From a virus: DNA of 64,000 nt. Shown here piece after piece: positions 38,090 through 46,369 of the stretch. How positions within the stretch are numbered: the stretch's first letter is position 1; each line of letters begins with the position of its first letter. The DNA lies in IMG/VR virus record IMGVR_UViG_3300009593_004150, positions 1 through 64,000 of that record; one strand, given 5' to 3'. The notes under the pieces are model-generated. The model was not told where the DNA came from. It saw nothing but the letters and a program-made list of their open reading frames with translations, and made no database searches. The translations under genes were made by a program, and so were the position numbers.

Positions 38090-39085
38090 ATGAATAAAAC
38101 AGTTTTGATCACCGGCTCTGCCGGACTTTTAGGTGCGAATTTTTCTCGATATCTAACCGGTAAAGGATATACCGTTGTAGGTATTGACAATCTTTTTGGT
38201 GGATACGAGTCTAGCGTTGATCCAAATTCCGTTTTTTATAACGTCGATCTTAATGACGCTCCGGCTGTCAACAAGATTTTTGAGGATCACAAACCGGACT
38301 ACGTATATCATTTTGCTGCATACGCTGCAGAAGGATTGAGTCCCTACATTCGTAGCTTCAATTATACTAATAACGTTGTATGTTCATCAAATGTTATTAA
38401 TGCCTGTATTAATAATAGCGTTGATAAAGTAATTTTCACCTCATCTATGGCTGTCTATGGAGAAGGTAACCCACCATTCACAGAATCTCAACCACAAACT
38501 CCGGAAGACCCATATGGTATTGCAAAGTATGCTGTCGAGATGGATCTTAAACTAGCTCATGATCATTTTGGCCTAGACTATTCTATCGTACGTCCTCATA
38601 ATGTAGTCGGTGTATATCAGAATATTTGGGACCGGTATCGAAATGTTATTGGTATTTGGATTAGGCAGTCAATGAATAATGAATCATTGACCATCTTCGG
38701 AGACGGTACTCAGGTTCGTGCATTCTCTGACATTAGTTTTTATATGAAGCCGTTTGAGCAGTTAATGACAGAGCATAGCGGGGAAACATTCAACATCGGT
38801 GCTGATAAGTACTGGACTATTAATGATGCAGCGTTAACCGTACAGAAGGTTGCTGCTGAGTTTGGCAACAACGTTGACATCGTACACCTAGAAAAACGAA
38901 ACGAAGTTCACACAGCATACTCAGACCACTCTAAAGCACAAGAGTCATTAGGGTTCCACGACAATACTGATTTAGAGGCTACGATTAGGGAGATGTATAC
39001 ATGGGCAGAGTCTCAACCTAACCGAACTGTCGAATACTTTGAGTATGAAGTTGAAAAAAATCTTTACAGTTTTTGGAAGAAATAA
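38090..39085 (+). CDS. NAD-dependent sugar epimerase/dehydratase
   Basis: ATG 38090 has AGGAG 8 nt upstream; a TTG at 38087 is in frame but less likely. The 331-residue SDR protein has the Rossmann motif TGSAGLLGANF (G-x-x-G-x-x-G) with the acidic strand end VVGIDNLFGG, a SSMAVYG strand, and the catalytic Y-x-x-x-K in DPYGIAKYAVE. Closest pattern is UDP-glucose 4-epimerase or UDP-glucuronate epimerase; the exact substrate is not readable. It would feed the neighbouring glycosyltransferases. Confidence 0.87.
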   Translation: MNKTVLITGSAGLLGANFSRYLTGKGYTVVGIDNLFGGYESSVDPNSVFYNVDLNDAPAVNKIFEDHKPDYVYHFAAYAAEGLSPYIRSFNYTNNVVCSSNVINACINNSVDKVIFTSSMAVYGEGNPPFTESQPQTPEDPYGIAKYAVEMDLKLAHDHFGLDYSIVRPHNVVGVYQNIWDRYRNVIGIWIRQSMNNESLTIFGDGTQVRAFSDISFYMKPFEQLMTEHSGETFNIGADKYWTINDAALTVQKVAAEFGNNVDIVHLEKRNEVHTAYSDHSKAQESLGFHDNTDLEATIREMYTWAESQPNRTVEYFEYEVEKNLYSFWKK

Positions 39086-39113
39086 CTGAACATTTGTTTA
39101 GTGTTCGTTATAC

Positions 39114-39121
39114 TATAATAT
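39114..39121 (+). promoter_or_regulatory. TATAATAT box abutting the nuclease start
   Basis: TATACTATAATATG runs straight into the ATG at 39120. If it is a -10, the message would start inside the gene and be leaderless or use a later start. No Shine-Dalgarno precedes this ATG. Confidence 0.35.
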
Positions 39122-39983
39122 GACGAATTTTCCAACTAATAAAGGGCACGTTTCCTATTCTGAAGTTCGGAACTGGAAAGAGTGCCCTTTTCGGCACAAG
39201 CTGCTATATATTGATAAGCTACAGACGTTTGATGAGTCGCCTTATTTAGATTACGGCACGATCGTTCATGAAGCTTGTGAGCATTTTCTCAAGACAAGGG
39301 AACTCATCCTCGATGAGACCGAAGTTGCCTTAAGGGCAGCATGGGAAGAAAAGGGTTTCGACTCAAAGCAATTTATCGATGGCATGGTTGCTAGATCTTC
39401 CTCTCAAGGGTGGAGATATCGGCATAATAAGATTGATGATTGGGTCGACTGGGCCAAGAATTGTATTACAGATCTTCCAACCTTTATGGAGAAAGAGTTC
39501 CCTGGGTGGGAAACAGTAGCAGCTGAGTACCCATTAATGGAATCAGTCTATCGCGATGATAGCATGACCTACAAGGGGTATATAGATGCTATTATTAAAG
39601 CTAAGGATTCTCGAGGGAACCTTAAGTGCTATATAATCGATTGGAAAACTGCAAACGCCCGAGGCTGGAATTCTGACAAGAAGCGAAGCTTCTTAACTCA
39701 AGCACAGATTGCACTATACAAGAATTATTGGAGCCGGAAGCTAAACGTTGACCCTAAAGATGTTTATTGTGGGTTTGTTTTGCTTAAGCGTGGCGCTAAG
39801 CCCGGGAAAACCTGTGAATTTATTAAAGTCTCAGTTGGCCCTAAGACCCAAGAGAAAGCTGATAAATTAGTTTCTAGCATGATATCAACAGTCCGCAGGG
39901 GTTTCTTCCCTAAAAATCGTGGTGATGCATGTAAATTTTGTGATTTTAAAAATACTGAACATTGTCCTGGTGACAGTTTATAG
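39120..39983 (+). CDS. RecB/Cas4-like PD-(D/E)XK nuclease with FeS-type cysteines
   Basis: A 287-residue PD-(D/E)XK protein. It begins SYSEVRNWKECPFRHK (first Cys), then GTIVHEACEHF (His of the RecB-type motif), the Asp in MTYKGYIDAI, and the D-x-K in YIIDWKTANARG. The C-terminal C-KFCDFKNTEHC supplies three more Cys, the AddB/Cas4 4Fe-4S arrangement. Family members are 5'-3' or 3'-5' DNA exonucleases in repair and recombination. It is the only DNA enzyme within the sugar genes, so its placement is unexpected. The start lacks a ribosome site. Confidence 0.82.
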   Translation: MTNFPTNKGHVSYSEVRNWKECPFRHKLLYIDKLQTFDESPYLDYGTIVHEACEHFLKTRELILDETEVALRAAWEEKGFDSKQFIDGMVARSSSQGWRYRHNKIDDWVDWAKNCITDLPTFMEKEFPGWETVAAEYPLMESVYRDDSMTYKGYIDAIIKAKDSRGNLKCYIIDWKTANARGWNSDKKRSFLTQAQIALYKNYWSRKLNVDPKDVYCGFVLLKRGAKPGKTCEFIKVSVGPKTQEKADKLVSSMISTVRRGFFPKNRGDACKFCDFKNTEHCPGDSL

Positions 39984-39994
39984 GAGATGCTTAA

Positions 39995-40864
39995 ATGAAA
40001 AGTAAAAAGACAATTGGGATTATTGGGCAGGGCTTTGTTGGCTCTGCTATTCGTGAGGGAATGCAGCATGCATTTACAGTGGAGACATGTGACATCGATC
40101 CTACCAAAAATGCAACTTGTGAAACTATTTATGAACTAGTTGATCGAGCAGATAACGTAGTATTTGTATGTCTTCCCACACCCATGAAAAAGAATGGTCG
40201 GTGTGACACCAGAATTGTTGAGGATGCAATTTCTGAAATTAATGATGCCAACCGCCGGTTATCAAAAAATATTATTCCAGTCATTAAGTCGACTATCGAA
40301 CCAGGTACTACTGACCGGCTTAACGATAAGTATGATAATGTCACCATCGTTTTTAACCCTGAGTTTTTGACCGAAGCTAATAGTTTTGAGGATTTTAAGA
40401 ATCAAAATCGGATTATTATTGGTGGACCTCGCCCTGCATCTACGACGGTTAAGACAATGTACAGAAAAGCATTCCCTTCGGTTCCCATTGTTAAGACCGG
40501 TGCAAATGTTGCTGAAACAGTCAAGTATTTTATTAATTGTTTTCTAGCAACTAAGGTATCTTTTGCAAATGAGATGAAGCAGGTTTGTGATAAGATGGAC
40601 ATTGATTTTGATAAGGTGGTTGAGTATGCGTTATATGATGAAAGAATTGGCAATTCACATCTCTCAGTACCCGGTCCTGATGGAAGCCTCGGTTTTGGTG
40701 GCCATTGTTTTCCTAAAGATCTAAATGCTGTTCGGTTTGTTGCCCAAGATCTAGGGCTTAACCCAACTGTTCTAACTTCAGTTTGGGAAAAGAACCTTGA
40801 GGTTCGACCTCAAGCTGAAAGGGATTGGGAGAATATGGTTGGGCGAGCTGTAAGCGAGGACTAG
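39995..40864 (+). CDS. UDP-sugar 6-dehydrogenase-like protein, short form
   Basis: A 289-residue enzyme of the UDP-glucose/GDP-mannose dehydrogenase family. It has IGIIGQGFVGSAI (NAD site), VFVCLPTP, STIEPGTTDRL, NPEFLTEANSF and the catalytic Cys238 in GFGGHCFPKD. Usual members are about 390-450 residues with a C-terminal UDP-binding domain; that domain is missing here. It could bind its sugar through another chain, or be a specialised short form. It would make uronic acids for the glycan. AGGAG lies upstream. Confidence 0.82.
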   Translation: MKSKKTIGIIGQGFVGSAIREGMQHAFTVETCDIDPTKNATCETIYELVDRADNVVFVCLPTPMKKNGRCDTRIVEDAISEINDANRRLSKNIIPVIKSTIEPGTTDRLNDKYDNVTIVFNPEFLTEANSFEDFKNQNRIIIGGPRPASTTVKTMYRKAFPSVPIVKTGANVAETVKYFINCFLATKVSFANEMKQVCDKMDIDFDKVVEYALYDERIGNSHLSVPGPDGSLGFGGHCFPKDLNAVRFVAQDLGLNPTVLTSVWEKNLEVRPQAERDWENMVGRAVSED

Positions 40865-40871
40865 GTGTACT

Positions 40872-42116
40872 ATGAAAAAAAAGAAGGTACTAGTTTTATC
40901 TGACCATGCTTTAAGCACTAGTGGAGTAGGTGTTCAGACACGTCATCTGATCCAGGGGCTTTTAAAGAAAGGTGGCTGGTCATTCCGCCAGTTTGGTGCA
41001 GCGGTTAAGCATGACAACTATGATACAGTAACCGTCAATGACGACTTTATCATATGCCCTATTGATGGGTTTGGTAATCCAGAGCTGTTAAGGGTTGCTC
41101 TTGCTACTGAAAAACCTGATCTGTTGCTGTTGTTTACTGATCCTCGGTTTTTTATATGGGCATGGGAGATGGAAGATGAAATCCATCAAGTTTGCCCGAT
41201 AGCCTACTGGCATGTCTGGGATAACCGACCCACCCCGGAGTTTAACAAGGTATTATACGAGTCGACTGATTTGATTAATTGTCACTCACATCTTACATAT
41301 GAGATGTGTTCTGAGCTTGAACCTAATAAGACTAACTTTATTCCACATGCATTGCCAGGTGATGTATATAGGACTTTACCACCTCAAGAGATTTCGAAAT
41401 ACAAGGAACAAGTTTTAGGTAAAGACCGCAAAGATCACTTTGTATTGTTCTGGAATAATCGAAACGCACGCCGAAAGCGCGCAGGTGATTTGTTATGGGC
41501 ATGGAAAACGTTTCTAGACAATGCAAAAAGAAATGGGGATAACCCTAAGGCTACCCTGCTACTGCATACGAACCCGACTGATCGAGAGGGTCAAAACTTG
41601 TATGAAGTTGTGAACATGTTAGGAATCAAAGAATCAGTAGTTTTTTCTAAGGACCGTCTAGACTTTGAACAGATCAATATTCTATACAACATATCTGATG
41701 CGTGTATTAACATAAGCTATGCAGAAGGTTTTGGGTTGTCAACACTCGAAGCTATGCAGGTAGGTAAACCAATTATTGCTACCAAGACAGGCGGTCTTAC
41801 CAGACAGGTTGTTGATCACCGCGATGGTAGTGAGAATGGAATTGCATTAGATATTGAGGTAAAGACCCTTGTTGGATCTCAACAAGTACCATACATTTAT
41901 GAAGATCTAGTTTCATACACTACGGTTGCAGGTGCAATAGAGAAGTTATATAACATGCCTCTAAAAGAACGTAACCTCATAGGTAAGAAAGCCCATGACT
42001 ATGTACAATCAGAATTTAACTATCAAAACACAATCGACATGTGGCATGACACAATGCTCGAGACCATAGAGAACTGGCAGGACCGATATACCTCTTGGGA
42101 ATGTAAGACATTTTAG
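40872..42116 (+). CDS. GT4-family glycosyltransferase
   Basis: A 414-residue GT-B enzyme. The N-terminus has KVLVLSDHALSTSGVGVQTRH, the loop that contacts the acceptor; the C-terminal half has FVLFWNNRNARRKRAGDLL and the E-x7-E donor motif in YAEGFGLSTLEAMQVGKP. GT4 enzymes retain the anomeric configuration. AGGTG is 6 nt upstream. It is followed at 9 nt by a second GT4-like gene, so the two probably act in sequence on one glycan. Confidence 0.87.
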   Translation: MKKKKVLVLSDHALSTSGVGVQTRHLIQGLLKKGGWSFRQFGAAVKHDNYDTVTVNDDFIICPIDGFGNPELLRVALATEKPDLLLLFTDPRFFIWAWEMEDEIHQVCPIAYWHVWDNRPTPEFNKVLYESTDLINCHSHLTYEMCSELEPNKTNFIPHALPGDVYRTLPPQEISKYKEQVLGKDRKDHFVLFWNNRNARRKRAGDLLWAWKTFLDNAKRNGDNPKATLLLHTNPTDREGQNLYEVVNMLGIKESVVFSKDRLDFEQINILYNISDACINISYAEGFGLSTLEAMQVGKPIIATKTGGLTRQVVDHRDGSENGIALDIEVKTLVGSQQVPYIYEDLVSYTTVAGAIEKLYNMPLKERNLIGKKAHDYVQSEFNYQNTIDMWHDTMLETIENWQDRYTSWECKTF

Positions 42117-42125
42117 GAAGATGAT

Positions 42126-43277
42126 ATGAAAAATGTTATATTAAGAGCCCCTCTTTTAAGCTGTTCAGGGTATGGTACACACTCCCGGCAAATTTATCGC
42201 TGGCTAAAGACTAAGGATGTTAATGTAGTTACTCAAGTTGTACCATGGGGCATAACTAGCTGGATGATTAATCCTGAACTTGAAGATGGCATAATTGGCC
42301 AAATCATGAGTGACTCAAGGGATATAAAAGAGACAGCAGATGTTTCAATCCAAGTGCAACTACCAAATGAATGGTCAGCTGGGCTAGCCAAAAAGAATAT
42401 TGGCGTCTCCGCATTTGTGGAGACTGATCAATGTAATCCTAAGTGGGTTAATAATGTCAACCTAATGGATATGGTTATAGTCCCATCCGAGCATGCTAAG
42501 CAATGTGTCCTAAACACTAGCAGCCCGAAGACAGAAATTCATGTCATACCAGAGTCATTCTATGATTCTATTTGCAAAGACAATGAAGATATAGATTTAG
42601 GGATTGATACAGAGTTTAACTTTCTAGTGCTTGGGCAGCTTACGGGTAATAATCCTCATAATGATAGAAAGAATACGTTTAATACAATTAAATGGATATG
42701 TGAAGAATTCAAAGATAATCCTGACGTCGGCCTAGTATTAAAAACGAACTCCGGAAAAAATACTAAGATTGATCGCAGCGTAACTGAGAAGCTTATTAAG
42801 AGTTTAATCAAGGAAGTCCGGCAAGGGCCTTATCCTAAAATTCATCTTTTACATGGTAACCTATCTTCAAACGAGGTTGCATCGCTATATAAGAACGAGA
42901 AGATCTCTGCATTAGTTTCATTTACCAGAGGGGAAGGGTTTGGGCTTCCTTTATTGGAGGCCGCGGCTAGTGATCTTCCTGTTATTGCTACAAACTGGTC
43001 CGGACATTTAGACTTTTTAAATAAAGGTAAGTTTGTTAAAGTAGGGTACTCACTTCAACAAATCCACAAGTCTCGTGTTGATGGTAGAATATTTTTGCCG
43101 AATATGAAGTGGGCTGAACCTATAGAGAAAGATGCAAAGGCACGCCTTCGAAAGTTCTATAATTCGAGTGTACTGCCCACTCAATGGGCTAAAGAGTTGG
43201 GGATTACGATAAGAGAGCAATACTCACATGACGCCATATGTTCACAATATAATGAAGTATTTTCAGGGATAATTTAA
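42126..43277 (+). CDS. GT4-family glycosyltransferase, second copy
   Basis: A 383-residue GT-B enzyme with AGGAAG upstream. SCSGYGTHSRQIYRWLK forms the N-terminal acceptor loop, NFLVLGQLTGNNPHNDRKN begins the donor half, and FTRGEGFGLPLLEAAASDLP is the E-x7-E motif. It resembles the previous gene only at these family positions, so it is probably not a recent duplicate. It closes the glycan island. Confidence 0.87.
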   Translation: MKNVILRAPLLSCSGYGTHSRQIYRWLKTKDVNVVTQVVPWGITSWMINPELEDGIIGQIMSDSRDIKETADVSIQVQLPNEWSAGLAKKNIGVSAFVETDQCNPKWVNNVNLMDMVIVPSEHAKQCVLNTSSPKTEIHVIPESFYDSICKDNEDIDLGIDTEFNFLVLGQLTGNNPHNDRKNTFNTIKWICEEFKDNPDVGLVLKTNSGKNTKIDRSVTEKLIKSLIKEVRQGPYPKIHLLHGNLSSNEVASLYKNEKISALVSFTRGEGFGLPLLEAAASDLPVIATNWSGHLDFLNKGKFVKVGYSLQQIHKSRVDGRIFLPNMKWAEPIEKDAKARLRKFYNSSVLPTQWAKELGITIREQYSHDAICSQYNEVFSGII

Positions 43278-43279
43278 TT

Positions 43280-43600
43280 ATGTTAGTTGCAGGTCTAATA
43301 GTCTCTTTGTCAATAGTCGCAATGCTTCTTTGTGCATCGATATATTACAATATTAAATTTGGCATTAAAATACTAAATATGCAAGATTTTATCAGTGAGG
43401 CGCTAGACGTGTTAGACAGCAGAGAAGAATCAATAGCCCAAGTTTTACAAATACCTTTATTTCACGATAGTAGAGAGATTAGACGGGTACATACTGATCT
43501 TAAGGCATCCCGTAATGCAATTTTAAGAATTGCTGACGGCTTAGTTGATGCTACATCTGATGACCTAACCCCTGACGCTGAGGATGAGAATGTACAGTAA
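43280..43600 (+). CDS. Small N-terminally anchored membrane protein, 106 aa
   Basis: AGGGAT is 10 nt upstream. Residues 1-30 form a membrane anchor (MLVAGLIVSLSIVAMLLCAS) followed by a helical tail with DFISEALDVLDSREESIAQV and an acidic end. There is no cleavage site, so it should stay in the inner membrane with the tail in the cytoplasm. It lies between the glycan island and the sigma factor. No family is recognised. Confidence 0.6.
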   Translation: MLVAGLIVSLSIVAMLLCASIYYNIKFGIKILNMQDFISEALDVLDSREESIAQVLQIPLFHDSREIRRVHTDLKASRNAILRIADGLVDATSDDLTPDAEDENVQ

Positions 43601-43620
43601 TCAGTATAAGGGAAAAAAAG

Positions 43621-44364
43621 TTGTCAAATCCAAAGCCAAAAAAGAAACGAATCATCCGAAGGAAGAAGTCAGGTAGCAAAAATTATTTTAATCTTGAAAC
43701 ACAAGACGCCATAATACAGTACCAGAATTCTTCATGTGATAAAGAGAAAAATACATTATATGTAGAGAAGATCCTTCCTGCATTTGATAAACTTTCGCAG
43801 AACCTAATATTCATATATGGGTTTATATCTCCTGGTGAGCCATATGAACACCTCAAGAATGACTGTGTGTCTTTTCTATATGAGACCATTCATAAGTGGA
43901 ACCCAGACAAGGGAACCAAAGCGTTCTCATACTTTAATGTCGTTGCAAAGAATTGGTTGATTATTAATTCACGCCGGCGTATTAAAGGTGAACGCCGACA
44001 TGTTAGTGTAGATCACCAAGAGGGAATGTCACGCAGAGACAAGCAAGCATACGCAGCCCATGACGTAATTCCGGGCCCTGATGAGGTAATGATAAGGGCA
44101 AATTTTCGGAATGAGATTATGGAGGTATTAAAGGAGATTCAAAAACGAGTTTCCGGAGAAAATGAAAAGAAATGCATTGATGCCGTTGTGACCGTATTTG
44201 AGACCATAGATCAACTTGACTTCTTAAATAAGCGGGCAATATTTGTATACGTTAGAGATATATCAGGTCTTAGCCCGAAACAATTATCAGTTGCAATGTC
44301 AATTATAAGAAAACACTATAGGGCATTAGTTAAAGGTCCGGATAGAAAGTTTGATTTATTTTAG
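43621..44364 (+). CDS. 55: Late-transcription sigma factor, T4 gp55-like
   Basis: A 247-residue protein with a TTG start (AAGGG about 10 nt upstream). After a very basic N-terminus, LKNDCVSFLYETIHKWNPDKG then KAFSYFNVVAKNWLI matches the region-2-like core of T4 gp55 and related late sigma factors, including the aromatic YF that contacts the -10. A linker (RRRIKGERRHVSVDHQ) and a C-terminal helix pair follow. gp55 lets host polymerase read late promoters that have only a -10-like TATAAATA box and no -35. It probably governs the virion genes around it. Confidence 0.8.
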   Translation: MSNPKPKKKRIIRRKKSGSKNYFNLETQDAIIQYQNSSCDKEKNTLYVEKILPAFDKLSQNLIFIYGFISPGEPYEHLKNDCVSFLYETIHKWNPDKGTKAFSYFNVVAKNWLIINSRRRIKGERRHVSVDHQEGMSRRDKQAYAAHDVIPGPDEVMIRANFRNEIMEVLKEIQKRVSGENEKKCIDAVVTVFETIDQLDFLNKRAIFVYVRDISGLSPKQLSVAMSIIRKHYRALVKGPDRKFDLF

Positions 44365-44373
44365 GGGAAACAA

Positions 44374-44739
44374 ATGAGTGATGTAGTTGATATGGTGGAG
44401 AAAGTCAGTAAAACTGATGAGAAGATCCAGAAGTTTACTGAGCTTCTAAACTCTATTGAAAAGTCTGATGACAAAAAGAAAATATTATGGCAAGAGATTT
44501 ATGAAAATGCACTTTCTGATCGTGCACAAGCTCAGGACTTATTAACAGAAGCTAGGTCTGAAATGATGGGTGGTGCATATGAGCACTCAACAATGGGCCC
44601 CACATTGTCAAAGTACCTTGAAAGAATGCATAAATCGAATGAACAAATTCTAAAGTTAGCAGAGCTTATAACAAAATCAGAAGAGCAATCTTCGAAGATA
44701 GATCCGGATGATTTATTTTCCCAAATTAATGAAGGTTAA
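44374..44739 (+). CDS. Helical protein, 121 aa, possible virion or terminase-associated
   Basis: AGGGG is 7 nt upstream. The product is almost all helix with acidic/basic heptads (KVSKTDEKIQKFTELLNSI, LSKYLERMHKSNEQIL-KLAELI). A central MGGAYEHSTMGPTLSKYL may be a turn. Such small coiled proteins occur next to terminase or baseplate genes in T4-like phages, but I cannot assign it. It is 9 nt after the sigma gene and 2 nt before the next gene, so the three form one unit. Confidence 0.6.
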   Translation: MSDVVDMVEKVSKTDEKIQKFTELLNSIEKSDDKKKILWQEIYENALSDRAQAQDLLTEARSEMMGGAYEHSTMGPTLSKYLERMHKSNEQILKLAELITKSEEQSSKIDPDDLFSQINEG

Positions 44740-44741
44740 GT

Positions 44742-46358
44742 ATGTCCGATGTAATAGGCCAACTATCAGGTGAATCAGGTGCTAGTGGGGGAGGGTCAAA
44801 CCTACCATCAACCCTATACCGTGGTGTCATAATTGACATTATTCATGATCCGTCCCTACTGGATGAGGAGCAAATAGAAGATTTTTCTGCCATGGTAAAA
44901 GAAGCGGCCCTGTTCCGTACAGCACCAAGAAACACATGTATTGTACAGATTGTTACCGGTGGCCTTGGCCTTACTGAGGAAGATGAATACATGGTATGTT
45001 TTCCTTTTTTCCCCCCGTACTTGGGAATGCCGGCCAAGCCTGGAGAACATGTATGGGTCTTTACAGAAGATCCTAACTTAGGCCCTAATTCCCCTATGGG
45101 GTATTGGATCTGTAGGATATCTGAGCCACTGCACATTGATGATTTAAACTACACTCACTCTGATCGTGCATACGGATCGTTAACTGTTTCTCCAGATGAA
45201 GCAGAGAGTGATCCTGTAGAAGAAGATGATAGGGGATTAGGATTTCCAAATGGGCTAAACACCCCTGATGGTGCTAGGCTTAAATCAATAAACAAGTTTG
45301 AAGAAATATACTCAGGATCTTTAGGTATGCAATCCGTCACCTTAGAACCTGTCCCTAGGTTTACTAAACGCCCCGCCGATCTGGTTCTACAGGGCTCAAA
45401 TAATACTAGTATAACTCTAGGTGAAGATCGAGGGTGGACAAAGGATAACATAGAAGAATCTACTGCTGCAGAATGGTCTAATGCCACCACCACCGGACCG
45501 ACAATAGCCCAAGCAGAATATGAAACTCCTCCGGAGGAAGGTGCAGCTGATCCAAACGAGAGGGTTTTTGCAGGGACAATTGATATAGTCGCCGGCCGAG
45601 GCCGGTACTTTCCCGATCCGGATTCACCTTCAGAACTAACAGCTGCTAGGGTAGTAACAAATGCTAGAGGTTATGATGAGACCGATAAAAACCCAGTAGG
45701 CGTTGGCCATGCAGAAAAGCCAGAGAATAGGCTTGAGACACCGGCTGAGGGAGATCCAGATTTTTTTAATGATGCATCAAGAATGTATGTATCTATGAAT
45801 ACATTACCAGATTTAAATTTTAGCATTACATATCCTGATATTCCTCCTGTTGGTGATCCTAACGATGGCGAGGCTATAGAAATTTTAGAAGAGTATGCTG
45901 AAGGTATTGGTCAAGCTGCAATAGTTCTAAAGTCTGATGAGGTAAGAATAATCGCTCGCCAAGATGTAGATCAAGATCCGCCAATTCATGGGTCGATTAC
46001 TTTAATCAAGGAAGGTGAGCCTGATGATGAGGCTGGTGAAGGAAGAGGGATTATCACCATCCGTCCTGACGGTGTCATTATGATTGATGGTCCTAAGGTT
46101 GTAATAGGTTCTGGAATTGAAAAAGATTTTGGCGCCGGCGCCCAAGTTTCCCTAGGCTTAGCCGCTACGGAACCTATGTTGTTGGGAGACTTATTCATCG
46201 CTGCAATTGACAAGTTTGCAAATGCACTCTTAACAGACGTAAATACGTCGATATCAAATCTAGGCGCACCAATATTAATGCCTAACCTAGCAACAAATGT
46301 TTCAACCCTTAAGACAGACATGGATAATGCAAGAAGCAAAATTGCCAAGCTATTATGA
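44742..46358 (+). CDS. Baseplate hub-like protein with N-terminal OB-like domain, 538 aa
   Basis: Residues about 20-140 have an OB-like beta pattern (LYRGVIIDIIHDP, CIVQIVTGGLG, YMVCFPFFPPYLGMPAKPGEHVWVF with VWVF, GYWICRI) like the N-terminal domain of T4 gp5 hub proteins. The C-terminal third has GSITLIKEGEP, GIITIRPDGVIMIDGPKVVIGSG, the beta-helix-type strands of a spike, then a helical end. No lysozyme motif is visible. Position just before gp25/gp6-like genes supports a hub or spike role. Confidence 0.65.
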   Translation: MSDVIGQLSGESGASGGGSNLPSTLYRGVIIDIIHDPSLLDEEQIEDFSAMVKEAALFRTAPRNTCIVQIVTGGLGLTEEDEYMVCFPFFPPYLGMPAKPGEHVWVFTEDPNLGPNSPMGYWICRISEPLHIDDLNYTHSDRAYGSLTVSPDEAESDPVEEDDRGLGFPNGLNTPDGARLKSINKFEEIYSGSLGMQSVTLEPVPRFTKRPADLVLQGSNNTSITLGEDRGWTKDNIEESTAAEWSNATTTGPTIAQAEYETPPEEGAADPNERVFAGTIDIVAGRGRYFPDPDSPSELTAARVVTNARGYDETDKNPVGVGHAEKPENRLETPAEGDPDFFNDASRMYVSMNTLPDLNFSITYPDIPPVGDPNDGEAIEILEEYAEGIGQAAIVLKSDEVRIIARQDVDQDPPIHGSITLIKEGEPDDEAGEGRGIITIRPDGVIMIDGPKVVIGSGIEKDFGAGAQVSLGLAATEPMLLGDLFIAAIDKFANALLTDVNTSISNLGAPILMPNLATNVSTLKTDMDNARSKIAKLL

Positions 46359-46369
46359 GAGATTAAGAT

